A DNA stretch of 64,000 nt from Larus michahellis (lineage: Eukaryota > Chordata > Aves > Charadriiformes > Laridae). The position numbers and the translations under genes were made by a program. Shown here piece after piece: positions 23,901-35,000 of this stretch. The DNA is taken from positions 31,165,446 through 31,229,445 of the forward strand of contig NC_133899.1 of assembly GCF_964199755.1 (NCBI RefSeq), given 5' to 3'. The notes under the pieces were generated by a model. That model was not told the origin of the DNA. It did not search any database and saw only the letters and a program-made list of their open reading frames with translations. The number at the start of each line of letters is the position of its first letter. Within the stretch, counting starts at the first letter, position 1.

Positions 23901-24780
23901 TCGTAGAAAATTTTAACAGAGCTATATAAAAAGTGAGAGAGAAATAATAGACGCTCATCAAATTAGGAGAAGAAATTGCCTGAAAATGGCATTTGGGAGA
24001 CCAAGCTAGACAATCTTTAAATAATGGAGTTGGAAACACAATGAAAATAGCCCTATCAAAATAGAATATATGTGACAGAATTTTTATAAAGCTTCGCAAG
24101 GCTTCTGCGAATATAATATGCAAGCTGTGAATATTGGATTCAAAATAATAAAAAGCTCCCAGTCAAGCTCCGTCTCATTGCAATGAGCTGTAGTGGCTTT
24201 AGGCAGATGCTAAGAGGTTGCAAGCAAGTGCTTAAGCAGTCTTACATAAGAGATAGATATGATGGATCCATATGTAGTAGAAGAACTTCTTAGGATAAAG
24301 AGAATCTCCCAAAAATCACAGTAGAGGCAAAGCTGGAAGCTGTGATGGATTCATCCGAGGCTACTGTATGAACTACAGCATAAGAGGCCAATTAATCTCA
24401 GGCTATACAGTGAGTAGATTATAGGATCAGGGACTTTTTGCAATTGGAAATGAAATGCAAGATTAGAGATTAAAAGACTAGGAAGCAAGGAAGATCCTCG
24501 GAGACAGTAGGCTGTAGATGCTGGATCCAGCTGCTCTTCGCAGCTGTACCCATGATTTTTCTGTGTGCAGATGCAGTCCTACCAAAAGGTGAGATGACAC
24601 GGCACAGAGCAGGCCTGATTCTCATCTTAGTTATGCACGTATAAGTTGCACTGTGTGACTGTACATCCAAAGTGAGGTCTGGATTGCTACGTTAGGCACA
24701 GCTTACTGCAAGGAGGACTTTACGTGGTGTGCGGCTCTAAGAATAGCTCTGTAATGGTGCTGCCTGGCATGTGTGCATGC
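20993..24780. other. Unassigned non-coding sequence
   Basis: No gene or repeat recognised. 23820-24130 is AT-rich. 21219-21590 and 22671-23118 hold open frames on the plus strand without recognisable motifs. Confidence 0.5.
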
Positions 24781-24784
24781 ATAG

Positions 24785-24818
24785 ACACAAACACACATAC
24801 ACACACACACTTACACAC
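24785..24818. repeat. (AC)n microsatellite, interrupted
   Basis: An ACACAAACACACATACACACACACAC-type stretch broken by T and AA. The uninterrupted core is only about five AC units. Confidence 0.85.
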
Positions 24819-24976
24819 TCCTATGATGAACATAGGCATATGCAGGCTGCCTCTCCCAGCCCCTAGCCTGACTTCCAGTTTGCACATTTCAAGACCAACA
24901 CATGTGCTGCATCCTGCTTCTTCAAAGAATACTTCTTAAAAATGAAATGCAAAGTTTAAGCCTTCCCCCCAACCTG

Positions 24977-24990
24977 TTTTTTTTTTTTTT
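24977..24990. repeat. T14 homopolymer
   Basis: Fourteen T residues between CCAACCTG and AAACC. Confidence 0.85.
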
Positions 24991-25320
24991 AAACCTTCTC
25001 AAATGATGTTTCTTTGTGCTGTAATTTAGGATCTGTATAAATATATTCTGCTGCAAAGGGTGATAATTACCACGCCCACACAATTTTATAATACACACGT
25101 CTAATTGTAGTACAGTTATTTGTGGCAGCCAAGCACTGAAAATACACTTTTATTGTATGCCTCTAAGCAATGATAAAAAAGTCTTTTTATTGCTACCTGA
25201 ATGTATACTTTCAGGGCATTTTTATTTCACCTAACTAATCTGCTTTTAGATTTTCCTCTTTCTGTGGCTTTCAAAATTCCCTTTCTGCAATTAAAAATAT
25301 AGGTAATTAGTAGGGACATA
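24991..25320. promoter_or_regulatory. AT-rich repeat-free block, candidate conserved element
   Basis: About 330 bp with spaced homeodomain and MEF2/TATA-like words: GTATAAATATATTC, GTGATAATTACC, GTCTAATTGTAG, AAGCAATGATAAAAAAG, GGTAATTAG. A CACGCCCAC box (KLF/SP type) lies at about 25071-25079. No repeat is visible. The word density is typical of developmental enhancers but is not proof. Confidence 0.28.
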
Positions 25321-27240
25321 AAAAGACTCTCAGGGAATGTCTTGTCAGTGCACCACAGTGTCCTTCAGAGATGCCAGAGCTGGACCCAAAAAAGCTGAAA
25401 GACTTTCCCATTGGTGCAGCAGCAGGAAATTCAGATACTGCCATTTCTTGTAGGTCAGCCTGGTCAGGGCAGGACCTTGACCAAGGCAGGGAGGCATAGT
25501 CAAGGTCTATTTATCATCCTTTTATATATGTCTTGATGGAGGTAAAGCTAGGTCCTCTGCACCCTTTCTCTCCTAAAAAACAACAGCCTTTTCCACAATT
25601 AATCCCTACTCTCAGAGGTTTTACCTGCACCGTCCAACAAACTAGTGCCATACTTTGCTCCCACGTCCTGGTCCCTTGATTGCCAGCACTCCATGGGTTT
25701 TCACTCTGGTCTGAAAAAGACACTCAGAGGCAATCAGCTACTTCTCTTTGAATTTAAATTCCAGTATTGTTCTGTGAATGGTTCACCCCAAGGGCTTCCC
25801 CTACAGGCAGTCCTTATAGTTTCCCTCTAGGCTGTTCCTTTATCTCCTGAAGACCTGATCTACCCAGCCTCTCCCTACCTGTGCCTGCAAGGGGCAGTTC
25901 ATTCCTTAATCCCTTCCTGAAGCCTGTACTAATCAGAACTTGTTTTGGGATTTGTTGGAGAGTGAAGCCTGAGCCTGAAACTCTCACTCCCTCATGTAGT
26001 CTTACCTCCCAAGATTTAGGATGTCGCAAAGGGTTATATGCTGTACTGTAGGCCTTCACCACCTGAGGATACTGCAGTTTGCTTGCTGCTTGCCTTTTGA
26101 GAGGGGGAAGAGTATATCCAGCACAGTCAGGGGGAGCTTTGTGTCAGATCACCAAGGGTCCTGCCTCTGACTGGGTGGCTGCGGTCATTTTTAACTCTAG
26201 GCAAAAAAAAAATCCCCTTAGGCAGAAAATATAATTTAACAACGTCCTTACTGAGTCCGGGAGAGATCTTGCCTCTCAGCTCACTGGAAGGATACAGAAA
26301 GAAATGGCTGTGACACCCCTGAGCAAGACATCCAAGGGTTGTGTCCTCCTGCGCAGTGTGTCAGGGGATGCTGCTGGGTGAGTCACGCTGGTTTTTAGCA
26401 GGCACTATGCAGAGCAATGCCTCTGCACTGGTGCCGCTTGCTGCAGCCGCCTGGTGCTGGGACATCAGAGCACGCTTGGAGCCTTATCTGGGGATCTCCA
26501 CATTTCAGCTTCATGGGTTAGAGCAGGCCTTTGCAGGCCTTCAGTTCCTTCTGTCCCCGGGGCGTGTGTGTGGGGTGGTGTTTCCCTTCACCCTGTCAAA
26601 AGACCTCTCCTTAAAAAGAATGCACAAGCGAAGCCTTTAGCTCTCAAAGCTAGTGAAACAGGTTGAATGTACCCTGCTCCCTTTGAAAGGACACAGGTAC
26701 TTACACCCTCTGGCTGTGCAGAAACCCAATGCCCCCGTGCTGCTGTGGGACCTGCAGGAGCCCTGGAAGTTTCCAGCATGGTTGCAGTGTCAGGACCCCA
26801 CTATTCCCATGCCACTATGCTGTCCCCTGGAGGGCACCCTGCACCTCTCCTATGGCTAAAGCAGGGGCAGGACCAGGCTGCCAAGTCTCTAAGGGCACAG
26901 CTGCAGCCCAGATGCCTCCTGTCATAGCTTGTAGGCAGGAGGCAATTAATCTAATTGCCTTATTTGAGGGACCAGATGGAGAAGCCCTTCAGAACCTGAC
27001 CCTCTCCCCTGGCTCTGGCCCTCTCTGGACAGCCTAGGTTTCACCCTGGATTTTCCATGTCCTCCTGTCCCCTTTTCTCCTCCTCCCCACTTCTGCTCTC
27101 TCCCTGGGCTTCCAGCACAGATCCCAGCATCAGCCCCTCCAGTCCCTTCACCTCTCTGTTCTCACAGCACTTCCTGAAACCAATTTTGACACCAGCTCTG
27201 TGAAACTTTTCTTCTTGTACTCCACTGTCTACCATATCTA
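25321..27240. other. Unassigned non-coding sequence
   Basis: Rather GC-rich from 26340 to 27200, with overlapping open frames in three frames at 26653-27037, which argues against coding use. No repeat recognised. Confidence 0.5.
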
Positions 27241-27244
27241 TTCC

Positions 27245-27325
27245 ATGACTGTCATCATTATGAGTTTATGAAGGTGTTACGGAAGCCCAGCCCCAAGACT
27301 TTTGTTGCACAGTCACAGAGCAAAC
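27245..27325 (+). repeat. Second scrap resembling the old amniote repeat
   Basis: The words ATCATTATGAGTTTATGAAG, GTGTTACGGAAGCCCAGCCC and GACTTTTGTTGCACAG keep the order of ATTATTATTTGTATTACGGTAG, CCTAGGAGCCCCAGTC and CCATTGTGCTAGG in the repeat also represented at 3940-4700. This copy covers the part just upstream of that segment. Short and diverged; compared from memory. Confidence 0.35.
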
Positions 27326-28320
27326 TCGCAAAACATCAGCCTGACCCAGCATCCCCCATTGTCTTTCCGATACAATGACAGTAATAACTTTGCTGGTAGT
27401 CTAGCTGTTTTCATTGATTCATTTAGATTATTTTTGAATAATCTTGCTCAGCACCTTTTTAATGTCCTGTCTAATATTGATTAGAAAATCTTGAAAACAT
27501 TAGTTCATTGGAGGTAAACAAATATGATAGAAGTGTTGAAGAGAGAGATGTCAGGCGTGCCACCAAAAGATAGGTCATGTATGGATTTTTTTCTGTCTCT
27601 GAGCCAAGGTGAGCCAGGCCACACTGAATGAACAGTTGGAGGCATGAGGAGACTGCAGAAAGATACTCCTCTAGGGGCAGTTACATTTTACTCCAGCTAG
27701 AAGCAGCACCATAGCACCTAGATCAGCAGCATGGTGTGTGGTCCAGGACACCGTGGTCACTGCTCAGTGAGAAAGGTGGCACATCCCTTGGGAAGTACAG
27801 GTAAAACCAGAGCCATTTCCCACAGAGCTTAACTGGATTTTTTTTTTTCTCTTTGAGAAGAAGATGCTGTTGCTCCTTCTTTGGTGTGTGGGTCTGACCT
27901 GAGAGATGGGCTTGGGGAATGACAGTTACCCTTGCTGGCAAAATAGGTGGCAAGTACCACAGACCCTGGTGCGGTGCAGGCACAGAGCTGCCCAGTGCTG
28001 TGAGGTTTTAACCTCAGCAGGGGTAAGTCTGAAGCAAGCTGTGAAATCTTCCCAGGGAGATACACGGTACATTCACTTGGAGTTGCGTTGCTCTACTTGA
28101 GCTACAAGATACAGGACCCAGGTGTCCTGGCTTTTCCGTCTACTCTGTGTGCCTTATAAGTTATTGAGTGATTGGGAATTGAGACTATCCCTGTGAATAT
28201 TCTGATTTGACAAGTGCAAGCACAGATAATAACAAAAAGCTTTTATTATGGAAATAGAGATCAAGTTAAAAAAACAAGAGCCCTGTTTATTAAAGCTTTG
28301 GTTGCACTGTAATATGTTAC
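27326..28320. other. Unassigned non-coding sequence
   Basis: Nothing recognisable. A T10 tract at about 27839-27848 is the only low-complexity item. Confidence 0.5.
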
Positions 28321-28860
28321 ATTTGGTGACTCACCCTGAGAGTCATTGGGACATGCATGCTAATGCCGCGATGCAGTAGGCTGGGTAATGAAGAGCGAAA
28401 GATCATTCCAGTTAGGAAGATGACCGAAACAGCTCTGCTCTTCCACTACCTGCATCTCTGTCATGGCTAATGCACAGAGCACCTTATCTGTATCCCTAAT
28501 CTGCTTAAATGCATGACTCACACAACAGGCCCATGCCAGAAAGATGACGGCGAGAGATCTGAATGCTGGGGCTGACAAACCCCCTCCGAGACTGCTTATG
28601 GTGGCCAGCAGACTGACCGAGCCACGTCCCTTGGTCCTGTGGCTGAAACTCAGCACCAGCAATGACGTTGCAGTCCAAGTGCTCTGGGCATCTCTGCTGA
28701 AACGACAGGGCAGTACGGCAGATGAGATCACTGCCTCCTGCTGTCACTGTGCTCCTGGCTTGTGGCGGGTGTCCGTGAGGCTCGGAGCAGGGAGGGAGCA
28801 TTTCAGCTGGCAGCTGAAGATTTCTTTGAAAACGCAACTATATTAAGAGCGTATAATAGG
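28321..28860. promoter_or_regulatory. Repeat-free block with two AP-1 sites
   Basis: Two exact TGACTCA motifs (AP-1 consensus) lie at 28327-28333 and 28514-28520. The first forms part of a small inverted repeat TGACTC..GAGTCA. CpG dinucleotides are denser than in the flanks (GCCGCGATG, GATGACGGCGAG, CAATGACGTTGC). No repeat family is visible. This may be a regulatory element; a few short motifs are weak evidence. Confidence 0.27.
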
Positions 28861-31800
28861 CTGATAGGTCCCCTCCTTTCTCAAGGTGAAGCTTTGTTTA
28901 TTTGAAGGAGCCAGTCCTACCATCTGATAGGCACCTGGTAAATGCAATCTGTGCGAGTGCCGTTTACGTGTGTACAGCCTAGACTGGCTCATGCCTGCCT
29001 ATTGCAACGCGTGAGGATTTGCTCATCACCATCTTGAGAAGTGGGGCATTGCTTAGAAGACACCTTTGACTCCTTTTCAAATACTTCAAACCTGCCAAAG
29101 CACTAGGAAGGCCTAGAACTGCTAAATTCCTTTAGGAAATAAAATGAACACACACTCCTGAGATGACAAGCAACGAAAGTTAGCACTAATGGGAGCTTGT
29201 AGGGATCCTTCACTCAGCTGCACTGGAAGATGGAGTGGCAGAGGTGAGAGGAACAAGGGAGCCAGAGCGGATTCATGGATGGGTACCTGCTATTGAACTG
29301 CCACATGACCACAGGAGTATATTCACATCTGTCCTCAGGTGGTGCAGGCTCACTGTGGAATAACTTGGCTTCTTCCCTTGCTACTGCTGCTGCTTTTAAC
29401 TCTGAAGTTTGCCTGGCCGAGGGATGTCTGTGTGGATCAGGGCCAGGTGATGCTGATAGAGTGTTGCAATTTCTTTCCTGCTGAGTGACAGGCAGCGTAT
29501 GAATCATCAGCAGGTACTAAAGGGGGGGCTACTGTTTCCTTCAGTCTCCTTTCCCCTTTGACAGGGCTCCCCAGGGCTTGTCACAGATGAGGCTTGTATA
29601 GTCAAGGCCTTACTCTTGGTTTTATCCTGGGAACAGTAATTGAGTAATTGCCTAGATAGGATGGGGAGATAAACATCTTGATGGCTCTTAGGAAAAGATC
29701 CAAAGAAGACGAGATCCTAAAAGCAAAGTATCGCAGCATCTAAGTATGAGGAGCCTGGCCTCGATGCTGCAATTCAGCATTTAGTGTGAGCCGCCTGTGG
29801 GGCCGGAGGAGGGTTAGCCCCAAAGGAGTGCCGAAGTGCTTAGCAGGGAGGCGTCTCCGGCCTGCTGGCGGAGCTTGCAGCTCCTACAGCGAGGCACAAG
29901 AGAAATACTGAGGGCTTCGTTGCCTAAGTAGTTTTCTGGATCTGCCTCTTGGCAAAACTCCTGCTTCTTTTAGAGCAGTTGGGAATTTGTCTGCACTCTT
30001 CATTGGTTTCCATTTTGGGATCCTGCCTTCACCCTGCAATGGGCAAAAGCAGCCAGATGAGACAGCTGAACTGTATCCATCTCGACCAGGATTTTGTAGG
30101 AGTTTCTCCATAAACAAGTTGCTCCTCACATGCTCTTCAGACCTTCCAGCAATGCTGTCCTAGAGGCACCTTTAGACATGCAGATTCTTACAGGGACCTT
30201 GTGCCCCTGGTGTAAAAGTTCCCCAGGAGCTGCCATACTGACTGCAGCTTCAGTGGCATGAGAGCAAAGAGCTTGACTGCTATTGCCTGTGCAGAAGTGG
30301 TGAATAACCAGCCCTTTCCCACTTCTCCTTAGTGACTGATCCTCCCTCCCTCTGCGGGGGGTTGGCAGAGCAGGGTTGAAACTGCTGCTGCTGAAAGGCT
30401 TGTCCCTTGTTTATTCCTCAAATAAACCCTTTCATTTATCAGCTGACATTTCGGCCAAGCTGTCTTTCCTTGGGGCTTGTCAGGAACTGAGCTAGAAACT
30501 TGTTTAACTTGGTGGAAGGGCTCTGCAGTAAGTAAGAGGGGTGCGGCGATGCTGAAGGGTGCTGGGGGTTGTCAGCTCCCTTTCGCAGGCAAGAAAAACC
30601 TCACAACACATCAGTCTGCTCCTAACAGTTTCTTACCTCCTGATGTTCATCTACTTAGACTTCAGCCTCTTCACTGGGCAAATGGGAGTAATTTAGTCAT
30701 TATTTCCAGCAGCAAATTGACTCCATTAGAGTTCAGCTGCCCAATGCTCCAGCTGCTAAAGGGGTGGGAGTGATGCTGTCTGGCTGCTACAAATTAGACA
30801 TCTTCTCGGTTCCTGGTTTGCCTTTACCACCCTGATTTCCCTCTCTGCATCCCTTCCAACTCAGTCCTTGGTCTGGTGCTTTTTTAACCTTTTCTCAAAG
30901 CCCCAATCTCCTTTTCACTCCCGTGCTCAATGCAACATTGGCAGGTGTGTCAGCTTTGCCATCTTGTCCTGTGCCCTCTCTATCTGAGCTGCTGCTCTCC
31001 TTTCAGGCACCGTGTAACACAGTTGCTGCAGACATCTGTCATTAGCTGTGCCCCCTTTGATTCGTACCGCGCAACTCCCCTTTCCCACCCTCCACCTTTG
31101 GTTCACAGCAAGTGGTGAGCCTGAGGGAGGGGGCAAAACCTCCCTTTATGGCAAATTCATGCATGGGCACAGCTACCACTCGGCTTTGTGTCCAGGAACA
31201 GAAAAACTAGTGACCCTTTTGTGTTATATTGACCACTTGTTAAATCTTTAAACTCCATCTGTTTAGGCTGAAATCCTTTTAATGACTGGACATGAACAAT
31301 TTAGTGACGATTTTTCAGTAGAAAATTGGTTCTGTTTGAACTTTGGTGCCCATTGCTCCAGCTGGTAAAATGTGGACACTGGTTTAGTGACATGAACACA
31401 GCTTTGCTAGGGATCATTAAGGGCTGGTGGCCTGCCCCATCAGGAGAGTACAGCAGATGTGATTTCCTTATCGCTGGCACCCCAAGGCTCTCCCTCCCCA
31501 CGTTTCCTCTCTGTGTGCCGGCAGAGATGCTGTTTGTTCTGCTGATTGTTTCATTAGGAGATTACAATTCTGTTGTTAAACATGGGTATTTTTCCATTCC
31601 CCCCTCCTAACGCTGATTTCATACATGTTTACTGTTCTAGCTCTGGAAAGGTTTTCCAGCCATTTGTGTCTAAACTGCCGCCCCTCTATAGCATATGTTG
31701 ATGCCCCAAAGGGTTAGAGTCGCAGGGTATTGCATCTTTGAGATGAAAAATTTCAAATCAAACCACTCTCAAACGCCTTGGCTTTGAGTGAGTTCTGAAT

Positions 31801-32108
31801 AACGTGTGGGTCCAGAAGTAAAAAAACAGCACCCAGGGAACAAGAAGTCATGCTGAGTCAAAAAGCAAAAACAACTACAAGTCCTGCTTTATGCAGGCTA
31901 TTTGGGGGAAAAAAGCCCCCAACATTTTACTCTGTATCTGGAAGATACAAGTGCCAGGAAATAAGAACGTGGCAGAAGGTGACCTGATTTTGATAATAGC
32001 TTTTTCTCAAGCAGTTGATGTTTTCACTGGTTTTTTTTCTGTAACTCAGGAGGGCAAAGATGAAGCAGTATACAGAAATTTGGGGAGAACTGGAGTTTAT
32101 GGCAGATC
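28861..32108. other. Unassigned non-coding sequence
   Basis: No gene or repeat recognised. A small CpG cluster is seen at 29788-29895 (about eight CpG, e.g. GGGCCGGAGG, CTGGCGGAGC) but it is too short to call an island. Confidence 0.5.
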
Positions 32109-32613
32109 TCATAGAATCCCAGAATCATAGAATGTGTTGGGTTGGAAGGGACCTTTAACGGTCATCTAGTCCAAGCCCCCTGCATTAAGCAGGGACATCT
32201 TTAACTAGATCAGATTGCTCAGAGCCTCATCAAGCCTGGCCTTGAATGTCTCCAGGGATGGGGCCTCCACCACCTCTCTGGGCAACCTGTTCTCACAACC
32301 CTCTAATCTAAACCTACCCAGCTCTAGTTTAAGGCCATTGCCCCATATCCTATCACTACATGCCCTTGTAAACAGTCCATCCCCACCTTTCTTGTAGGCC
32401 CCCTTCATGTACTGGAAGGCTGCTATTAAGGTCTCCCTGGAGCCTTCTCTTCTCCAGGCTGAACAACTACAACTCACTTTCTCAGCCTGTCTTTGTAGGA
32501 GAGATGCTCCAGCCCTCTGATCACCCTCATGGCCCTCCTCTGGACGTGCTCCGACAGGTCCATATCCTTCTTGTGCTGAGGGCTCCAGAACTGGACACAG
32601 TACTCTAGCTGTA
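32109..32613 (-). mobile_element. CR1 LINE, 5'-truncated 3' part
   Basis: Read on the minus strand, this is about 500 bp of CR1. The 3' terminus lies at the left end (ATAGAATCCCAGAATCATAG, then GGTTGGAAGGGACCTTTAAC). The ORF2 C-terminus and part of the upstream ORF2 region follow, ending near CTGGACACAGTACTCTAG at the right. The decoded C-terminus reads [20 protein letters not shown], then DEALSNLI, typical of CR1. The segment between GRFRLEG and NRLPREVV lacks the usual dozen or so residues with FFT..HW, so this copy has an internal deletion. It is dead: truncated, deleted, and with no full reverse transcriptase. Confidence 0.95.
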
Positions 32614-34940
32614 CATCTGGTACTGATCTGGGACTGAACTGGTTTAGTGGAAGGGTTAGGTCTCTGAGATCCTCACTGTATTTATGACTGGGACACGGGG
32701 CAAAAATAACCCAAAAAGAATTAAAAGGTGAAAATTAGCATTTGACAAGCAAAGGACGTTATCAAGCCTAAACTGGAATATATAGAGCACATAGAAATCC
32801 AGAACATGATAGAAAAGGAGATGTAGAAAGAAAAGGGATGTTCAAAGTGATGTACCACAAAAAGTGACATGCTAAGCTGAATTGATAGCACTGCCCTACT
32901 GTCCTACTAGAAGAGGATCAGCAAAGCCTGAGATGAGACCTGTCACATCCATTTTCAGTAGACATATTAGCTGTGACAGTGATCCAGAGTTTTGTGGCAT
33001 AAATTTAAGCAGTTTGTAGTGAGTGCATATTGCCACTAATTCCAATTATCTGTAATTCAGTGGACTGAAGGGAACCAGTGTCACTCCTGTAAATGATCTG
33101 CTAAGCAGGGTTATAGGATGAGTCTCTGGCCTGGTTGTAGTTTGGTGAAGCACGACTGGTGCAGCACGAGCTGTTGCCTGTTGAAAACAGGAATGTTAGA
33201 CACTGAAAGCCAGTGGCAACTTGCATCTGTACAAAGTGCCAGATAAAGCAAAGGAGATAAAGCTCCACATTACACTCAGTGCAGCGTAGAGTCATGCACA
33301 TGGCCAGCACTTTGTGAGAACAATGCTTTAAGTGTCTGAAAGTGGAAACAAAACCTGCAAATAGCAGCGGTATTATGAAAGCTATCCCCACAGCTGGGTG
33401 GTATTGTTGTTTAGAAAGGTATGTATTCAGAGTAATGGGAAACATCTGTAAATCCCAGGACGAGCAGTGAAAAAGGGCACTAAGGAAGTGTCAAATACAA
33501 CAGCCATAGCAAACTGAAACGGCTGAACCTCAGGCATGGTATGGGCAGAACTGATGGATTTACTACTGCTGGGAAACACTTGTGCTGATATTTCAGGGTG
33601 ATCCATGGGTACATGCTAGAGATGCCAGAGAGAATGATTTAATGTTGGCTGAGGAAAGTAGTGTTAGAGGTGTATTTCTAAGAGTCTCTCTGCCCTCCAG
33701 AGCTATTTACAAGCCTGTGTTGTGCTCGGCCTTTTGCTTCATAGAGCTGATGGGTCTGTGACACTGAGGATGCCATGGTCAGCAGATGGCACAGCTTTTG
33801 GTGATACTCTCCCTCTTCTGTGCTGGATCACTTCCCACCAGTGGTACAGACACCACCATTTGAGAAATCACCTCAGAAATAGCACTTTGGGGAAGAGTTT
33901 GGACTTCGAATGGTGGCAGATCTCCCACGTTGTTGGTAGGTCAGTTATTTTTGTAACAAACAGCAGCAGCAAAGGACTAATCAGTGCTTATTTTCTGGCA
34001 GAATTTGTCTATCCCCAGATCCTCTCCACGGGGTTGTGTTATAGTCTTCTCAGCTGGATGCAGAGAGGTATTTATATCACATGAAGATGTTAAGGTCTTT
34101 GAAAGCAGTCTTCAGTTGGGTCTTGCATGCTGCTGTTGGGCATACTCACTGCAATGGTGTTGGCAATATGAGATGGGGTGGGCTTTTTCATGACTTTGTT
34201 TTAAAGGAAAAACTGAGGGAAGAGGAACTTCTGAGGAACTGTCCCAGTAGTTTAGGTTTTAGTGTCCTTCTCTGGAAAGCTGAGTTCAGTTGCCATCTCT
34301 GCTTTGGATGCAGCCTCTGGGGGAAAACGGCAGCTTCTTTATTTCTCCTTTATAGTCAACCTTGGCTGTTTTGCACTTCTGACATGTCAGCAAAGGAGAG
34401 GTAATACATGTGGATTTGAAGGTTGTTAGGCATTTCAGCAGGCCCTTGACACGTGTTTGAGAAGGGTGTATGCCAACCAGGGCACTTGGGGGTTTTCCCT
34501 GGCGAAGGAAGGGCTGGGTTACCCTGAAATGGAAATGGCGCCATGAGTCAGAGATCCTTCTCTGTGTCAGAAATTGGTTAATTGCTGACTAGTAATTTCT
34601 GATGTTCACATCATGAATTTCATTACATGAAATAAAGGCCCCCAAAGCCTCTTCTGAACTGAGCATCCCCTACACCTTTCTGCTGTGCTTCCTCAGCCTT
34701 CATTAAGCTTCATTAAGGAAACCAAACATCCAGGGTTTATATGAACTGACACCTTTTTATTATTGTTGAAGAGGTTGAAATGCAATCATTTGCTGCAATT
34801 CACACTTGTGTTATAACACAAATGCAAAAAAAAAAGGCTTGGAGCACTTGTATTTCCTTGCCACCTTCTGCTTAGCAGCCCCAGCACCCCAGCTGTTAAT
34901 GGGGAAACACCTGGCCTCTGGCTCTTCTTGTCTTTAGGCT
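32614..34940. other. Unassigned non-coding sequence
   Basis: No gene or further repeat recognised. Open frames at 33101-33445 (minus) and 33722-34404 (plus) have no known domain. Confidence 0.5.
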
Positions 34941-35000
34941 GTTGTTCCTCTCCCTAGGTGTGCACATGTGTGTAAGTGCACACATAGGGAGAGGAACAAC
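34941..35000. repeat. Near-perfect 25-bp inverted repeat (hairpin)
   Basis: Left arm 34941-34965 (starts GTTGTTCCTCTCCCTA) and right arm 34976-35000 (ends TAGGGAGAGGAACAAC) are reverse complements at 24 of 25 positions; the only mismatch is G34957 against A34984. The loop is 10 nt (ATGTGTGTAA, 34966-34975). Pairing stops abruptly at both ends, and I see no other copy of the arm in the window. The shape suits a short stem-loop such as a small pre-miRNA, but the lack of any lower stem and the near-identity of the arms fit better with a local inverted duplication, for example by template switching during replication. Confidence 0.9.
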
